Assembly (NCBI GenBank): GCA_037447335.1
Contig: JBBIGV010000004.1
Coordinates: forward strand, 24,878-88,877
Reading direction: 5' to 3'
Source of the DNA: JBBIGV01 sp037447335
GTDB taxonomy: Bacteria > Bacteroidota > Ignavibacteria > Ignavibacteriales > Ignavibacteriaceae
Length of the DNA: 64,000 bases
Positions 1 to 8,408 of this stretch are shown here, one piece after another (the first letter of the stretch is position 1; each line of letters begins with the position of its first letter). Below the pieces are notes generated by a model, which saw only the letters and a program-made list of their open reading frames with translations, was not told the DNA's origin and did no database searches. Both the position numbers and the translations under genes were made by a program.

Positions 1-1457
1 CAAAGGAAATGATTAAAGTTATGGCGCCAAAGCCCATCGTATTTGCTATGGCAAACCCCGATCCTGAAATTATGTATTATGATGCTGTTGAGGTACGGGA
101 TGATATCATTATGGCAACCGGAAGAAGTGACTTTCCTAACCAGGTAAACAACGTTCTCGGGTTCCCCTTCATTTTCCGCGGGGCGCTTGATGTCAGAGCA
201 ACAAAGATAAATGAAGAAATGAAAATGGCTGCTGTGAGAGCACTAGCTGATCTTGCAAGAGAGAAAGTTCCTGAAATTGTTATTAATGCTTATGGCGGAA
301 CTGATTTCTCATTTGGCAAAGAATATATTATTCCAAAACCATTTGATCCCCGTGTACTATGGTGGGTGGCACCGGCAGTTGCTCGCGCTGCTTTAGAAAC
401 CGGCGTGGCAAAAGCTCCGATAACCGACTGGTCACGTTACGAGGAAGAACTTAAAGAGAGATTGGGTTTTTCCAAAGAAGTAATCAGAGTTATGATTCAC
501 AAAGCTCAGAAAAATCCTAAAAGAGTCGTATACCCTGAAGGTGAAGAAGAAAAAATTATCCGTGCTGCTCAGGTTGTTATAAACGATGGTATTGCTAAAC
601 CTGTACTATTAGGAAATGAACAGGTAATCCGCAAACAAATCAAAGATCTGAAATTTAATATTAAAGACTTTGAGATAATTGATCCTTCAACGTCAACCAA
701 TTATGAAAAATATGCAAAAGCGTTTTATGAAAAACGCCAGCGCAAAGGAGCAACACTTCGTGAATCCCGTTTACTGATGCAAAACCCGATATACTTCGGT
801 TCGATGATGGTTGATGTTGGTGATGCTGATGCACTTATCAGCGGCTTAACTACTCACTATCCACAAACAATCAAGCCGGCTCTTCAATGTGTTGGTGTTA
901 AAGACGGTTTTAAGGTAGTTTCAGGGTTATACATTGTTGTAACAAAAAAAGAAGTATACTTCTTTGCAGATACAACGGTAAATGTTGATCCGACTCCTGA
1001 AGCACTTGCAGAAATAGCTATCTCAACCGCTGATACTGTAAAGGAATTTGATATTGTTCCCCGTATCGCAATGCTGTCCTTCAGCAATTTTGGAAGCGCT
1101 CCATATCCTGAAACTATAAAGGTTAAGAAGGCAACTCAGTTAGTCAAGCAGCTTCGACCGGATCTTATGATTGATGGTGAAATGCAGGCAGATACCGCAG
1201 TAGTTGCTCAGATAATTGATCAGACTTTCCCGTTCAGCAGCCTAAAAGGCGGAGCTAACGTATTGATATTTCCTAACCTTGCTGCAGGTAACATTGCTTA
1301 CAAACTGATGGCAAGGATTGGTGAGGCAACTGTTGTTGGACCAATTCTTATGGGAATGAAAAAATCAATTCACGTTCTGCAGAGAGATGCAACTGTTGAT
1401 GATATAATTAATATGACTGCAATCGCAGTTGTGCAGGCATCCGAAAAGAAAAAGTAA
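1..1457 (+). CDS. maeB: NADP-dependent malic enzyme with phosphotransacetylase-like C-terminal domain (5' truncated by window edge)
   Basis: Oxidative decarboxylation of malate to pyruvate with reduction of NADP is the family role. The reading frame is already open at the first bases (Lys-Glu before the first Met), so the true start lies outside the window; 484 residues are visible of a family length near 750. The first ~150 residues carry the NAD(P)-binding malic-enzyme tail (FAMANPDPE, FRGALDVRA, PFDPRV). From about residue 165 (KRVVYPEGEE) the sequence is a phosphotransacetylase-like domain, as in large MaeB-type enzymes, where it is thought to be regulatory rather than catalytic. A hairpin terminator follows 56 bases after the stop. 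The family assignment is firm; the cofactor is inferred from the fusion architecture. Confidence 0.93.
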   Translation, partial: KEMIKVMAPKPIVFAMANPDPEIMYYDAVEVRDDIIMATGRSDFPNQVNNVLGFPFIFRGALDVRATKINEEMKMAAVRALADLAREKVPEIVINAYGGTDFSFGKEYIIPKPFDPRVLWWVAPAVARAALETGVAKAPITDWSRYEEELKERLGFSKEVIRVMIHKAQKNPKRVVYPEGEEEKIIRAAQVVINDGIAKPVLLGNEQVIRKQIKDLKFNIKDFEIIDPSTSTNYEKYAKAFYEKRQRKGATLRESRLLMQNPIYFGSMMVDVGDADALISGLTTHYPQTIKPALQCVGVKDGFKVVSGLYIVVTKKEVYFFADTTVNVDPTPEALAEIAISTADTVKEFDIVPRIAMLSFSNFGSAPYPETIKVKKATQLVKQLRPDLMIDGEMQADTAVVAQIIDQTFPFSSLKGGANVLIFPNLAAGNIAYKLMARIGEATVVGPILMGMKKSIHVLQRDATVDDIINMTAIAVVQASEKKK

Positions 1458-1513
1458 TGGTAAAACACGGATGCATTTTTAATCTCTGATAATATTGGAA
1501 AAAGAAGAGACTA

Positions 1514-1559
1514 ATGGGTATAAAACACCTGCCGCAAACAGGCTTTATACCCATTTTTA
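1514..1559 (+). terminator. Rho-independent terminator after maeB, possibly bidirectional
   Basis: An 11-base perfect inverted repeat (ATGGGTATAAA / TTTATACCCAT) encloses a short inner stem (CCTG/CAGG) and is followed by five T. It lies between the convergent maeB and sixA genes, 30 bases past the sixA stop, so it may end both transcripts; the T-tract for the minus direction is poorer. Confidence 0.85.
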
Positions 1560-1583
1560 CTTTAATGAAAGAACCGCCCGATT

Positions 1584-2081
1584 TCATTCCAAATATTTTT
1601 TTGGATATTCAAAAAACAGAAGCCTGAAACTATCCTCTTTGACTTTATTCCATGATTCTTCTTTTAATTCCAAACCAACCACGCCGCAAGTAGGAATGTT
1701 TTCTATGTAAGAATCTGAAACAAAATTAGTAAAATCAGTGAAACCGGGGTTATGTCCGAAAATCATCAGGGTATTCACAACATCTTCCACGTCGTGCAAT
1801 GCTTCCATAATTTCGTCATAAAATGCTTCATAAATTTCTGAGACTAATTGAATGTTTTTTGCGGGGTAATTGAGCTCATCAGCAAAAACCTTTGCAGTTA
1901 ACAATGCACGTTTTGCCGGACTGGATAAAATCAGATCAGGAACAACTCCTTTCTCACGGACCAGTTTTGCCATGAAGGGGGCGTCACGCTTGCCGCGGCT
2001 GTTCAGTGGTCTGTTTAGGTCGGTTAGAGAGCTATCTGCCCAGCTTGATTTTGCATGACGAACAAGTATAAGTTTTTTCAT
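1584..2081 (-). CDS. sixA: SixA-like phosphohistidine phosphatase (histidine phosphatase superfamily)
   Basis: This is a 165-residue phosphatase of the histidine-phosphatase branch. The catalytic RHAKS motif is at residues 8-12 (nucleophile His9), the second conserved His is in the FGHNPGF segment near residue 109, and the SSPAKRA segment carries the conserved Arg. Short size and RHAKS rather than RHG match the SixA family, which dephosphorylates phosphohistidine in phosphorelay or phosphotransferase proteins. The physiological substrate cannot be read from sequence; the presence of several histidine kinases in the same window is suggestive only. It is transcribed toward maeB, with a shared terminator between them. 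Confidence 0.85.
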   Translation of the reverse strand: MKKLILVRHAKSSWADSSLTDLNRPLNSRGKRDAPFMAKLVREKGVVPDLILSSPAKRALLTAKVFADELNYPAKNIQLVSEIYEAFYDEIMEALHDVEDVVNTLMIFGHNPGFTDFTNFVSDSYIENIPTCGVVGLELKEESWNKVKEDSFRLLFFEYPKKYLE

Positions 2082-2169
2082 AAAAGTTATTTTATCCTGA
2101 TCATTAATAAATTTAATAACTCTTTTTACTAACGGAAAAATAGTTTGATGTAAGATTATTGCTAAACAA

Positions 2170-4131
2170 CTAAAATATTATTCCTGAAACTGATAGTGTG
2201 ATCGTCCTGTCAAGCCGGTTGCCAGCAGGGATCACGATAATATTTTTATCAAAAACATTTTCAACGGCTAAACGGATAACAATATCATCAATAAAAAATA
2301 AATTTCTTAATTCCTGTTCATAACTCAGAGAGAAAGAACTAAATCCGGTTAAATATCCCGATTGGTCTTCAGAATTATCTGCAGCTTGAGTTAAACGATA
2401 TTCACTCCAGAAAGTTTTGCTTTGATGAAAATAAACAGCAGATATTTTTGCAAAGAACGAAAGTGATAAAGTTGAAGTTATAACTGCACGATGCTTCGGG
2501 ACTGATAACAATTCACGATTATTTGTGAATTTGTAATTTGCTTTCAACATAAGAATCCCAAAGAATTCATTTGAAAAAGAAATATCCGTCCCATAAAATT
2601 TTTTTTGAGCAGAATTAACATATTCCGAGTTTCTGATAATATCACCCGGGAAGTTAGACCTGATTACTTCATCAGAATATTGGGCTATCATATTTTCCCG
2701 CAATAGATAAAATAATTTCAATTTTAAATATCTGTTTTCATCTTGCATCAGATAAGAAAGCGAAGCTTCATTGATGCGTTCATAGCCTAAATTGCTGCTG
2801 CCGGCTATGTGAAACTCTTTAATATCATTATTCATATCAATTGGTCTCCGGAACTTAAAGTTTCCGAACAATTCATCAATGGATGGATATTTAGTTTGAG
2901 TATTAAGATCAATAATAACTGAATGTTTATCTGCAACCATATAGCTTACTTCAACAACGCCTGAAAGAGCGTCCTGCTTGTTAAGACCATAATTATATTG
3001 TAAACAGATATCCGAACTCAGATCATTTAACAGCAGAAAGGAAGTTCCAACTATGGTCGAAAAAGTTGTTCGCTTGATATCATTATTGAAATAATATTGA
3101 AAAGTTGAACTTTGTGATGGTAATAGATTTTGTGCGGTAATCAGACTGATCCTTTGCGAAAATTTTGTAGTAATGAAATTATTGTAATAAGGCTGATAAG
3201 CCAATTGCATTGAATGTTCATCAATCGAATACTTTAACGGATCCATTCCAGAAGATGGATGTGTTTCTGTGATCAGTCCGTCTTTTGATACAGAAATGGA
3301 AAAATCTTTTTTATGATTTATATACTGAAGCCGTGTTGTATATGAATACGATTCAAAGTGAGCAAAGGTTGTAATGAAGGGGGTAACATCCCATCCATAA
3401 TAACTTAAGAATGAACCTGCAAATTTTAATTGTGAACCGGAAGGAGAAACGTATTCAGCTTCGCCCGATGTGATAAACTGCTTGTTCTGTCGTCCGAAGA
3501 AGTACGGATTCAGATTTTCGATTACAGGATCATTAAAAGAACCAGTGGAGAAAAAACCAAAATATCCGCCGGTTAACCGGTATTTTATATTTTTGATTTT
3601 ATCTGAAAAAGATAAAACGAAAGATGGCACTATCTTATTCACATTTGAAATATTTAGATCACTTCTTGTGAAAGTATGTATAAGAGGATCTCCGGTTTCA
3701 CTGCCGGTGAATGCCCTGAAACTGAGTTGGGTTGAGTCGAGAATTTCTTTACTATTTATCCGGATTTTTTCTTTGTGATTATCACATGCTGCAAAATTAC
3801 TCCCAAGAGAAATTTTATCTATGTTGAGCAGGTCAACAGGCACGAGATCAATTGTTATATGATTTAATGGAAACAGGTTAAAGCTGATACCATCAATTAA
3901 AAAAAATGATGATGGTGAGGAGAAATCATCCATCCCCGATATTGATATAATCGGTAAAAATCTTGTGCTTTTGAAATTCCGGAATTCATAAAAGATGTCC
4001 CCCGTTCTTAAAAATGATGAAGAAACTTCGGGCTCAAAAGAGAAATGTTCCTGGGGATAAGTTTGCATTGATGGGAAGTTAATTAACAAAATCAAATATA
4101 GAATTCTGAAGCGGAACAAGCTACCTATCAT
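2170..4131 (-). CDS. TonB-dependent-receptor-like outer-membrane beta-barrel protein
   Basis: A 653-residue protein with an N-terminal signal-like segment (charged start, then LYLILLINF), a region about residues 60-115 resembling a plug remnant (DGISF..., VDLLNIDKISLG, like the usual IERIEV segment), and then long alternating hydrophobic/polar strands rich in Tyr, Phe and Ser typical of a barrel. The C-terminus (AVENVFDKN..., ending SGIIF) matches the last strands of TonB receptors, including the terminal Phe used for outer-membrane insertion. No clear TonB box or carboxypeptidase-like N-domain is visible and the plug looks short. Its start overlaps the stop of the upstream barrel gene by 4 bases, so the two are co-translated. 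The ligand is unknown. Confidence 0.75.
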   Translation of the reverse strand: MIGSLFRFRILYLILLINFPSMQTYPQEHFSFEPEVSSSFLRTGDIFYEFRNFKSTRFLPIISISGMDDFSSPSSFFLIDGISFNLFPLNHITIDLVPVDLLNIDKISLGSNFAACDNHKEKIRINSKEILDSTQLSFRAFTGSETGDPLIHTFTRSDLNISNVNKIVPSFVLSFSDKIKNIKYRLTGGYFGFFSTGSFNDPVIENLNPYFFGRQNKQFITSGEAEYVSPSGSQLKFAGSFLSYYGWDVTPFITTFAHFESYSYTTRLQYINHKKDFSISVSKDGLITETHPSSGMDPLKYSIDEHSMQLAYQPYYNNFITTKFSQRISLITAQNLLPSQSSTFQYYFNNDIKRTTFSTIVGTSFLLLNDLSSDICLQYNYGLNKQDALSGVVEVSYMVADKHSVIIDLNTQTKYPSIDELFGNFKFRRPIDMNNDIKEFHIAGSSNLGYERINEASLSYLMQDENRYLKLKLFYLLRENMIAQYSDEVIRSNFPGDIIRNSEYVNSAQKKFYGTDISFSNEFFGILMLKANYKFTNNRELLSVPKHRAVITSTLSLSFFAKISAVYFHQSKTFWSEYRLTQAADNSEDQSGYLTGFSSFSLSYEQELRNLFFIDDIVIRLAVENVFDKNIIVIPAGNRLDRTITLSVSGIIF

Positions 4132-4709
4132 AATAAAATCCGTAAACCTATAAAGCTTACCGGAATATTAACGGGCCCGCTGAGTATGCTTTGATATTTA
4201 TAAACAAGTTCAAATTCCTGATCATAAAAAATTATTGCGCCCGTGCTGATCGAAATGAATACACTGAATTCAGACTCGATGTAATTATCGCCGGCAGCTT
4301 TTGGTCCTTCACCAGTAAAAATGAATGTGTTGTTTTCAAGTCCTGTGCTGCCGCTGAAAAATATTTTGCTTCCCGTGAAAAGATTATACTTTAACCCCAA
4401 TGGTATCTTTATTATTACAATTGATGGAAGATTATCATGGTTTGTTTTTGGGGAGGTATAGGATCCGGTAAGCGCACCATCTAACGAGAAGTTGTTTGTG
4501 AGCTTATAATTTATTATTCCCGAAATGTTCAGGTAGTTATTCCAATATTTACCGAGGTCACCGCCGGGTACAGCATAAGATATCCCTGCGCCAAACCGGA
4601 AATTTTCTTTAATGATACTTTGGGAAAACCCATTCGTTGAGATCAGAAAAAAAAATGCACTAAAAATTAATAACCCATAACTCTGTCTGACAAAAGCTTT
4701 AACATTCAT
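4128..4709 (-). CDS. Small outer-membrane beta-barrel protein
   Basis: 193 residues with an N-terminal signal peptide (hydrophobic LLIFSAFFFLIST, likely cleavage after FSQ). The rest is a run of amphipathic strands (FRFGAGISYAVPGG, NISGIINYKL, SLDGALTGSY) typical of porin-like 8-10-stranded barrels of Bacteroidota. The specific family is not recognised. It overlaps the downstream receptor-like gene by 4 bases (ATGA), and the OB-fold lipoprotein gene lies 58 bases upstream, so the three probably form one minus-strand envelope operon. Confidence 0.65.
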   Translation of the reverse strand: MNVKAFVRQSYGLLIFSAFFFLISTNGFSQSIIKENFRFGAGISYAVPGGDLGKYWNNYLNISGIINYKLTNNFSLDGALTGSYTSPKTNHDNLPSIVIIKIPLGLKYNLFTGSKIFFSGSTGLENNTFIFTGEGPKAAGDNYIESEFSVFISISTGAIIFYDQEFELVYKYQSILSGPVNIPVSFIGLRILL

Positions 4710-4767
4710 CTTTTCAGGATGATTATTTTTGAGATATGAAATTTAGCTGAAGATATCTTTTAACCAC

Positions 4768-5469
4768 TTAATCAGTTTTTAATTTTGCATTTTCGATAAT
4801 CACATCATAAACATAGCCTGAGCCAAAATCTTTATTAAGTGTCACAATACCTTCAATTGTTATTATATCACCCACTTTAGTGCTCTGGTTGGATGTAACT
4901 ACCAGGTCGTGAGTTCCGGCGTCACCGGTTCCATCCTGAATATGTATCCAGTTCCTGTTAAGGATACCCGAATTATATTTTACAACTTTTCCTTTGACAG
5001 TTACTGATTTACCGGATAATCCCTGTTTTTCATTATAAACCTGTTCAACGGTTTTACCACCGCTGACAGGCGTAATATTAATTTTTTCTTTTTCAGTGGT
5101 TCTTACTTCCGGGTGAGTAAAATCAGCCTCATGTTTAATAGAAGTTTTGGAAATATCATCAACGAACAACACTGACTCAAAGGTTTTATCGAGTGTTTCG
5201 CTTCTGAAATTTTTCATTTCCATGCTTTTTGAGAAGTACAGTATTTCTCCTTTTTCTACATCCATTGTAGGAACCGCAATCCAAAACTCATTATCATTCT
5301 CCGAAACCAGAATGTAGCTGTAATTTGGCGCATCAAGTTTATCCAGGACCTTTACGGTCCTCATGCCTGTGTGAATTGCTGAACCCTGCTCTTCACTGAC
5401 CTCTTCTTCCGTTTTACACCCTGCCCCAACAAATACTATAACTATTAAAAAACAGAACAATACTTTCAT
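4768..5469 (-). CDS. Lipoprotein with C-terminal OB-fold (nucleic-acid-binding-like) domain
   Basis: 233 residues. The N-terminus is a lipoprotein signal with lipobox VGAGC (Cys18) followed by an acidic Glu-rich linker. Residues about 35-120 form one beta-rich unit (TVKVLDKLDAPNYSYIL, FWIAVPTMDVEKGEIL), and residues about 150-233 look like an OB fold (GKSVTVKGKVVKYN, NWIHIQDGTGD, VGDIITIEGIVTLNKD). Proteins of this layout in other Gram-negatives are annotated as OB-fold or DNA-binding-like lipoproteins of unknown role. It would be anchored at the outer or inner membrane facing the periplasm. It is the first gene of the minus-strand envelope set and has a Bacteroidota-type promoter box about 35 bases upstream. 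Confidence 0.75.
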   Translation of the reverse strand: MKVLFCFLIVIVFVGAGCKTEEEVSEEQGSAIHTGMRTVKVLDKLDAPNYSYILVSENDNEFWIAVPTMDVEKGEILYFSKSMEMKNFRSETLDKTFESVLFVDDISKTSIKHEADFTHPEVRTTEKEKINITPVSGGKTVEQVYNEKQGLSGKSVTVKGKVVKYNSGILNRNWIHIQDGTGDAGTHDLVVTSNQSTKVGDIITIEGIVTLNKDFGSGYVYDVIIENAKLKTD

Positions 5470-5504
5470 CTTAAATCCTTCTAAATAATTAAGTGATTAC
5501 AGCG

Positions 5505-5512
5505 CAAATATA
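5505..5512 (-). promoter_or_regulatory. Bacteroidota-type -7 box (TATATTTG) for the OB-fold lipoprotein operon
   Basis: On the minus strand the sequence reads TATATTTG, an exact match to TAnnTTTG, ending 35 bases before the ATG at 5469. A convincing TTG -33 element at the right spacing was not seen, so confidence is moderate. Confidence 0.5.
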
Positions 5513-5703
5513 GTTAATCGAAGGACAATGTCATGCAGATAAATTGAGGGATTGATTTGTCTCAAATTGACTCGAAAAAGTGATTCCCGTATCGAATTGA
5601 ACATAAAATCCGGTGATATTTGTTAATAAACGGAAAATTTTGATGGAACGGATTTTGTTTAAATGCCTTCAGTTAATCAAAGAAAAATTGAAGGGAAAAA
5701 ATT

Positions 5704-6279
5704 TTGAAAGCGATTGGATCTATTCTTCGTTATGTCAATATAGTAATTCTGTTTACCGTCGTCTCTTTTGCTCAGAGTCAATCGGGTAATGAGGCGGCTA
5801 TCGAGCAAATCGGTTCCAATAATGTGGGTGAGATTGAGCAAATATCAACTGATTGGGTTAATCGTGCCATACTAAAGCAATATGGCAGCTTTAATTTTGC
5901 TAATTTAAGCCAGCTTCATCTGAGCGGCACATCACTTGAGAATTTTGCATTTGCAGTTCAAACAGGTTATTTCAACTATATAATGATGCAGCAAATGGGC
6001 TCCGGCAGCATATCACTTGCAGAACAAATTGGTAATAATAACAAGTATCTTCTTACTCTCAGCGGAAATAATAATTATACTTCAATTCTGCAGCAGGGAA
6101 ATGATAATTATATCAACCAGAATCTTTCCGGCGATAACATGAATTTTAACGTAACACAGATTGGAAATAATAATCACTTCATTCAGATTGAATCAAATCT
6201 GAGCCTGAGAGGTTATGAAGTAAGGCAGATTGGTGATGGCGCCAGAGTAGTTCTTATTAACGGCACTGCAATAAGGTGA
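5704..6279 (+). CDS. Curlin-repeat (CsgA/CsgB-like) secreted protein
   Basis: 191 residues, starting at TTG with AAGGGA seven bases upstream; no in-frame ATG fits. A signal peptide (IVILFTVVSFA, cleavage near AQ-SQSG) precedes imperfect curlin-type repeats: IEQIGSNN, QQMGSGS, AEQIGNNN, LQQGNDN, VTQIGNNN, VRQIGDG. The Gln-Ile-Gly-x-x-Asn spacing is the signature of amyloid curli subunits. The middle region (residues 45-95) is degenerate and only four or five units are good, so this may be a minor/nucleator-like subunit. No csgE/F/G secretion genes are in the window. The small lipoprotein gene follows after 39 bases. Confidence 0.75.
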   Translation: MKAIGSILRYVNIVILFTVVSFAQSQSGNEAAIEQIGSNNVGEIEQISTDWVNRAILKQYGSFNFANLSQLHLSGTSLENFAFAVQTGYFNYIMMQQMGSGSISLAEQIGNNNKYLLTLSGNNNYTSILQQGNDNYINQNLSGDNMNFNVTQIGNNNHFIQIESNLSLRGYEVRQIGDGARVVLINGTAIR

Positions 6280-6318
6280 AAATTTGTTATTTTTACGGCG
6301 TAAGTTAAAAGGTTTATC

Positions 6319-6651
6319 ATGAAAAAGATTACAGCAATATTTTTATTATTTATATCTGTTACGTTTTTATCGTGCAGCGAATCAACTGTAACTCCAAAAT
6401 TACATGGAAATGTTGCGGGCGTGGTGCTTGTTGATGGAAGCGGCGATCCCGTAAGCAACGCACTAATATCTACCAAACCTCCTACAAGCTCCATTGTTAC
6501 CGACAACCAGGGCAGATTCACTATTGATGGAGTTCCGGTGGGCAACTACCAGGTTACTGCTCAGAAGAGCGGATACAACAAGGGCACTGTTAATATTTCT
6601 GTTAGGGAAGATGAAACAACTGAAGCTCTGATTTTTCTTACCAAACCATAA
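6319..6651 (+). CDS. Small lipoprotein with carboxypeptidase-regulatory-like (Ig-type) domain
   Basis: 110 residues. A lipoprotein signal ends at FLSC (Cys19). Residues about 30-110 form a single CarboxypepD_reg-like beta-sandwich: GNVAGVVLVDGSGDPVSNALIS, then TDNQGRFTIDGVPVGNY and VTAQKSGY. This domain is common on Bacteroidota surface proteins as a structural or binding module. It sits 39 bases after the curlin-like gene and before a strong terminator, so the two probably form one short operon. Function beyond envelope association is unknown. Confidence 0.8.
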   Translation: MKKITAIFLLFISVTFLSCSESTVTPKLHGNVAGVVLVDGSGDPVSNALISTKPPTSSIVTDNQGRFTIDGVPVGNYQVTAQKSGYNKGTVNISVREDETTEALIFLTKP

Positions 6652-6692
6652 AACTTTTTCTATACCATCTTACTCACTTCCCGCTGCGGCAT

Positions 6693-6719
6693 AATCTCAT
6701 TAGTTTATGAGATTTTTTT
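6693..6719 (+). terminator. Rho-independent terminator after the curlin/lipoprotein pair
   Basis: An 8-bp stem AATCTCAT / ATGAGATT with a six-base loop is followed by a run of T. It separates the lipoprotein gene from manC. Confidence 0.8.
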
Positions 6720-6760
6720 CCCGAATTCATTTCAATTATAGTAATAAGATTTTTTAATAT

Positions 6761-6768
6761 TAAATTTG
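6761..6768 (+). promoter_or_regulatory. Bacteroidota-type -7 box (TAAATTTG) for manC
   Basis: TAAATTTG matches TAnnTTTG exactly and lies 40 bases before the manC ATG, directly after a terminator, where a new promoter is needed. The -33 TTG is not evident. Confidence 0.5.
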
Positions 6769-6808
6769 CAGTGCATCAATTTATTTATCGAAACTATACG
6801 GGATAGAG

Positions 6809-7876
6809 ATGGAAAAATTTATTGTAATCATGGCAGGCGGAGTTGGAACAAGATTCTGGCCAAGGAGCAGAAAAAATCTGCCCAAGCAATTGCTTAATAT
6901 CCTTGGTGAAAATACTATGATCCAGGATACAGTTTACAGGCTGGATGGATTTGCATCACCCGAAAGAATTTTTATCATTACAAACAAAGTCCAGAAAACT
7001 CTCATAGAAGAACAACTGCCGCAGATACCAGCACATAATATTATTGCAGAACCGGTTGGAAGAAATACATCGGCTTGCATTGCACTCTCCGCGGAGGTGA
7101 TTCATAAAATAAATAAAGATGCCGTGCTGATCACTCTTCCTGCTGATCATCTTATCCGTCAGAAAGAAAAGTTTGTTCAATGTTTAAATGCAGCAGCAGA
7201 TTATGCAGATAAATCGCACGGATTAGTTACATTTGGAATAAATCCTACCCGCCCTGACACCGGTTACGGTTACATCAAGTATGATAAGAATGAAGCAGCC
7301 AAAGATATTCATAAAGTTATCAGCTTCGTTGAGAAACCCGATATTGCTACGGCAAAGTCATATCTGCAATCGGGAGATTTTTTGTGGAATTCAGGAATGT
7401 TCGTATGGAGAGCCGATTCAATTATTGAAGAGATGAATAAATACCTGCCTTCAATACCTGAAGCATTAGCAAAACTCGGTTATGCGTGGCGCAGTGAAGA
7501 TTTCACAGTGCTGTTGAATAATATCTACCCCGGGCTCGAAAGTATCTCTATAGATTATGGTGTTATGGAGAAGTCGGATAAGGTATATCTTATCAGAGGC
7601 AATTTTGATTGGAGTGATGTCGGGAGTTGGGAAACGGTTTACGAACTCACTAAGAAGGATGAAAACGAAAACGCGAAAAGCGGTGAAGTATTCACCCGAA
7701 ATACATCAGGAAGCTATATTTATTCTGCGGATAAATTTACGGCAGTAATTGGTGCAAAAAACATGGTTATAATAGATACCAAAGATGCATTGCTTGTTTG
7801 CAGCCGTGATGATGTGCAGGATGTAAAAGAAGTTGTGAATTATCTGAATGGGAAGGGGCGGGATGATTTGGTTTAG
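6809..7876 (+). CDS. manC: Mannose-1-phosphate guanylyltransferase
   Basis: 355 residues. It makes GDP-mannose from GTP and mannose 1-phosphate in the cytoplasm. The nucleotide-binding signature MAGGVGTRFWPRSR is at residues 8-21, followed by the KQLLNI segment. Downstream are EPVGRNTSACIAL, the LPADHLI metal/substrate segment near residue 112, the GYGYI and EKPD segments, and WNSGMFVW. Length matches the single-domain form without the C-terminal phosphomannose isomerase. GDP-mannose feeds GDP-fucose, GDP-rhamnose or mannosyl glycan synthesis. Its location just before two glycosyltransferase genes and flagellin suggests, but does not prove, a link to surface or flagellar glycosylation. Confidence 0.93.
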   Translation: MEKFIVIMAGGVGTRFWPRSRKNLPKQLLNILGENTMIQDTVYRLDGFASPERIFIITNKVQKTLIEEQLPQIPAHNIIAEPVGRNTSACIALSAEVIHKINKDAVLITLPADHLIRQKEKFVQCLNAAADYADKSHGLVTFGINPTRPDTGYGYIKYDKNEAAKDIHKVISFVEKPDIATAKSYLQSGDFLWNSGMFVWRADSIIEEMNKYLPSIPEALAKLGYAWRSEDFTVLLNNIYPGLESISIDYGVMEKSDKVYLIRGNFDWSDVGSWETVYELTKKDENENAKSGEVFTRNTSGSYIYSADKFTAVIGAKNMVIIDTKDALLVCSRDDVQDVKEVVNYLNGKGRDDLV

Positions 7877-8408
7877 AACGGCTTGGGTTGGAAAAAGCAT
7901 TTAGTTATTCTGATTACGAGCCACGCCCTAAAAGTATAACAATAAATCAAAATTTGAGATGAGAACAGCATAAGTTCTTCAATAAGTCAGTATTGCCGTC
8001 ACAATTTATAAATCCGTGATCATTACTTCGGTTTCACGAGAATGTTTTTTTACCTTTTGATCAGATTTTTAATTTACGCCTTTTAACTTAATCTCAGTAG
8101 AATAAATGATACAAACTTCCCGGACTGTTATTCAAAACATAACGGCAGGTTTTTTTGCATTTTTAATGAAATAATCAAAATACAATTAACTTATCTCAGC
8201 CCAATTGCATATTATTAGCCACTTGTGCATTGTGAGCCCCGCAGTCCGAAAATTTACCCTCCATAACTGTGAATTTGCGAATTTTTTAAATCTATTTATG
8301 GAATGATTTTAAGAGTTAAAGATTCAAATATTTTGCCATTGCAGCTTGATATATTTTTTGGTTAACCGAAAGAAATGGTGCCTTATATATAAAAACAGGA
8401 GATTATAG
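7877..8408. other. 532-base non-coding interval between manC and the giant glycosyltransferase gene
   Basis: No supportable gene was seen on either strand. It holds a weak terminator-like hairpin (CGTGA at 8015-8019 with TCACG at 8034-8038, then seven T at 8045-8051) that could end manC transcription. The sequence is strongly AT-rich with several T-tracts. No good sigma-28, sigma-54 or TAnnTTTG promoter could be assigned to the downstream gene, although AGGAG four bases past 8396 forms its ribosome-binding site. Confidence 0.5.

Noticed and set aside
1495..1710. A + strand open frame of 71 codons after maeB
   Set aside because: It runs through the terminator hairpin and then antisense to the well-supported sixA gene; TTG start and no ribosome-binding site.
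5821..6240. CRISPR-like repetition in the curlin gene
   Set aside because: The repetition is at protein level (Gln-Ile-Gly-x-x-Asn) with divergent DNA and no uniform spacers; no CRISPR array or cas gene was seen in the window.
8101..8180. Sigma-54-like sequence GGCAGGTTTTTTTGC upstream of the giant glycosyltransferase
   Set aside because: The GG and GC elements are eleven, not ten, bases apart and far from the gene start.
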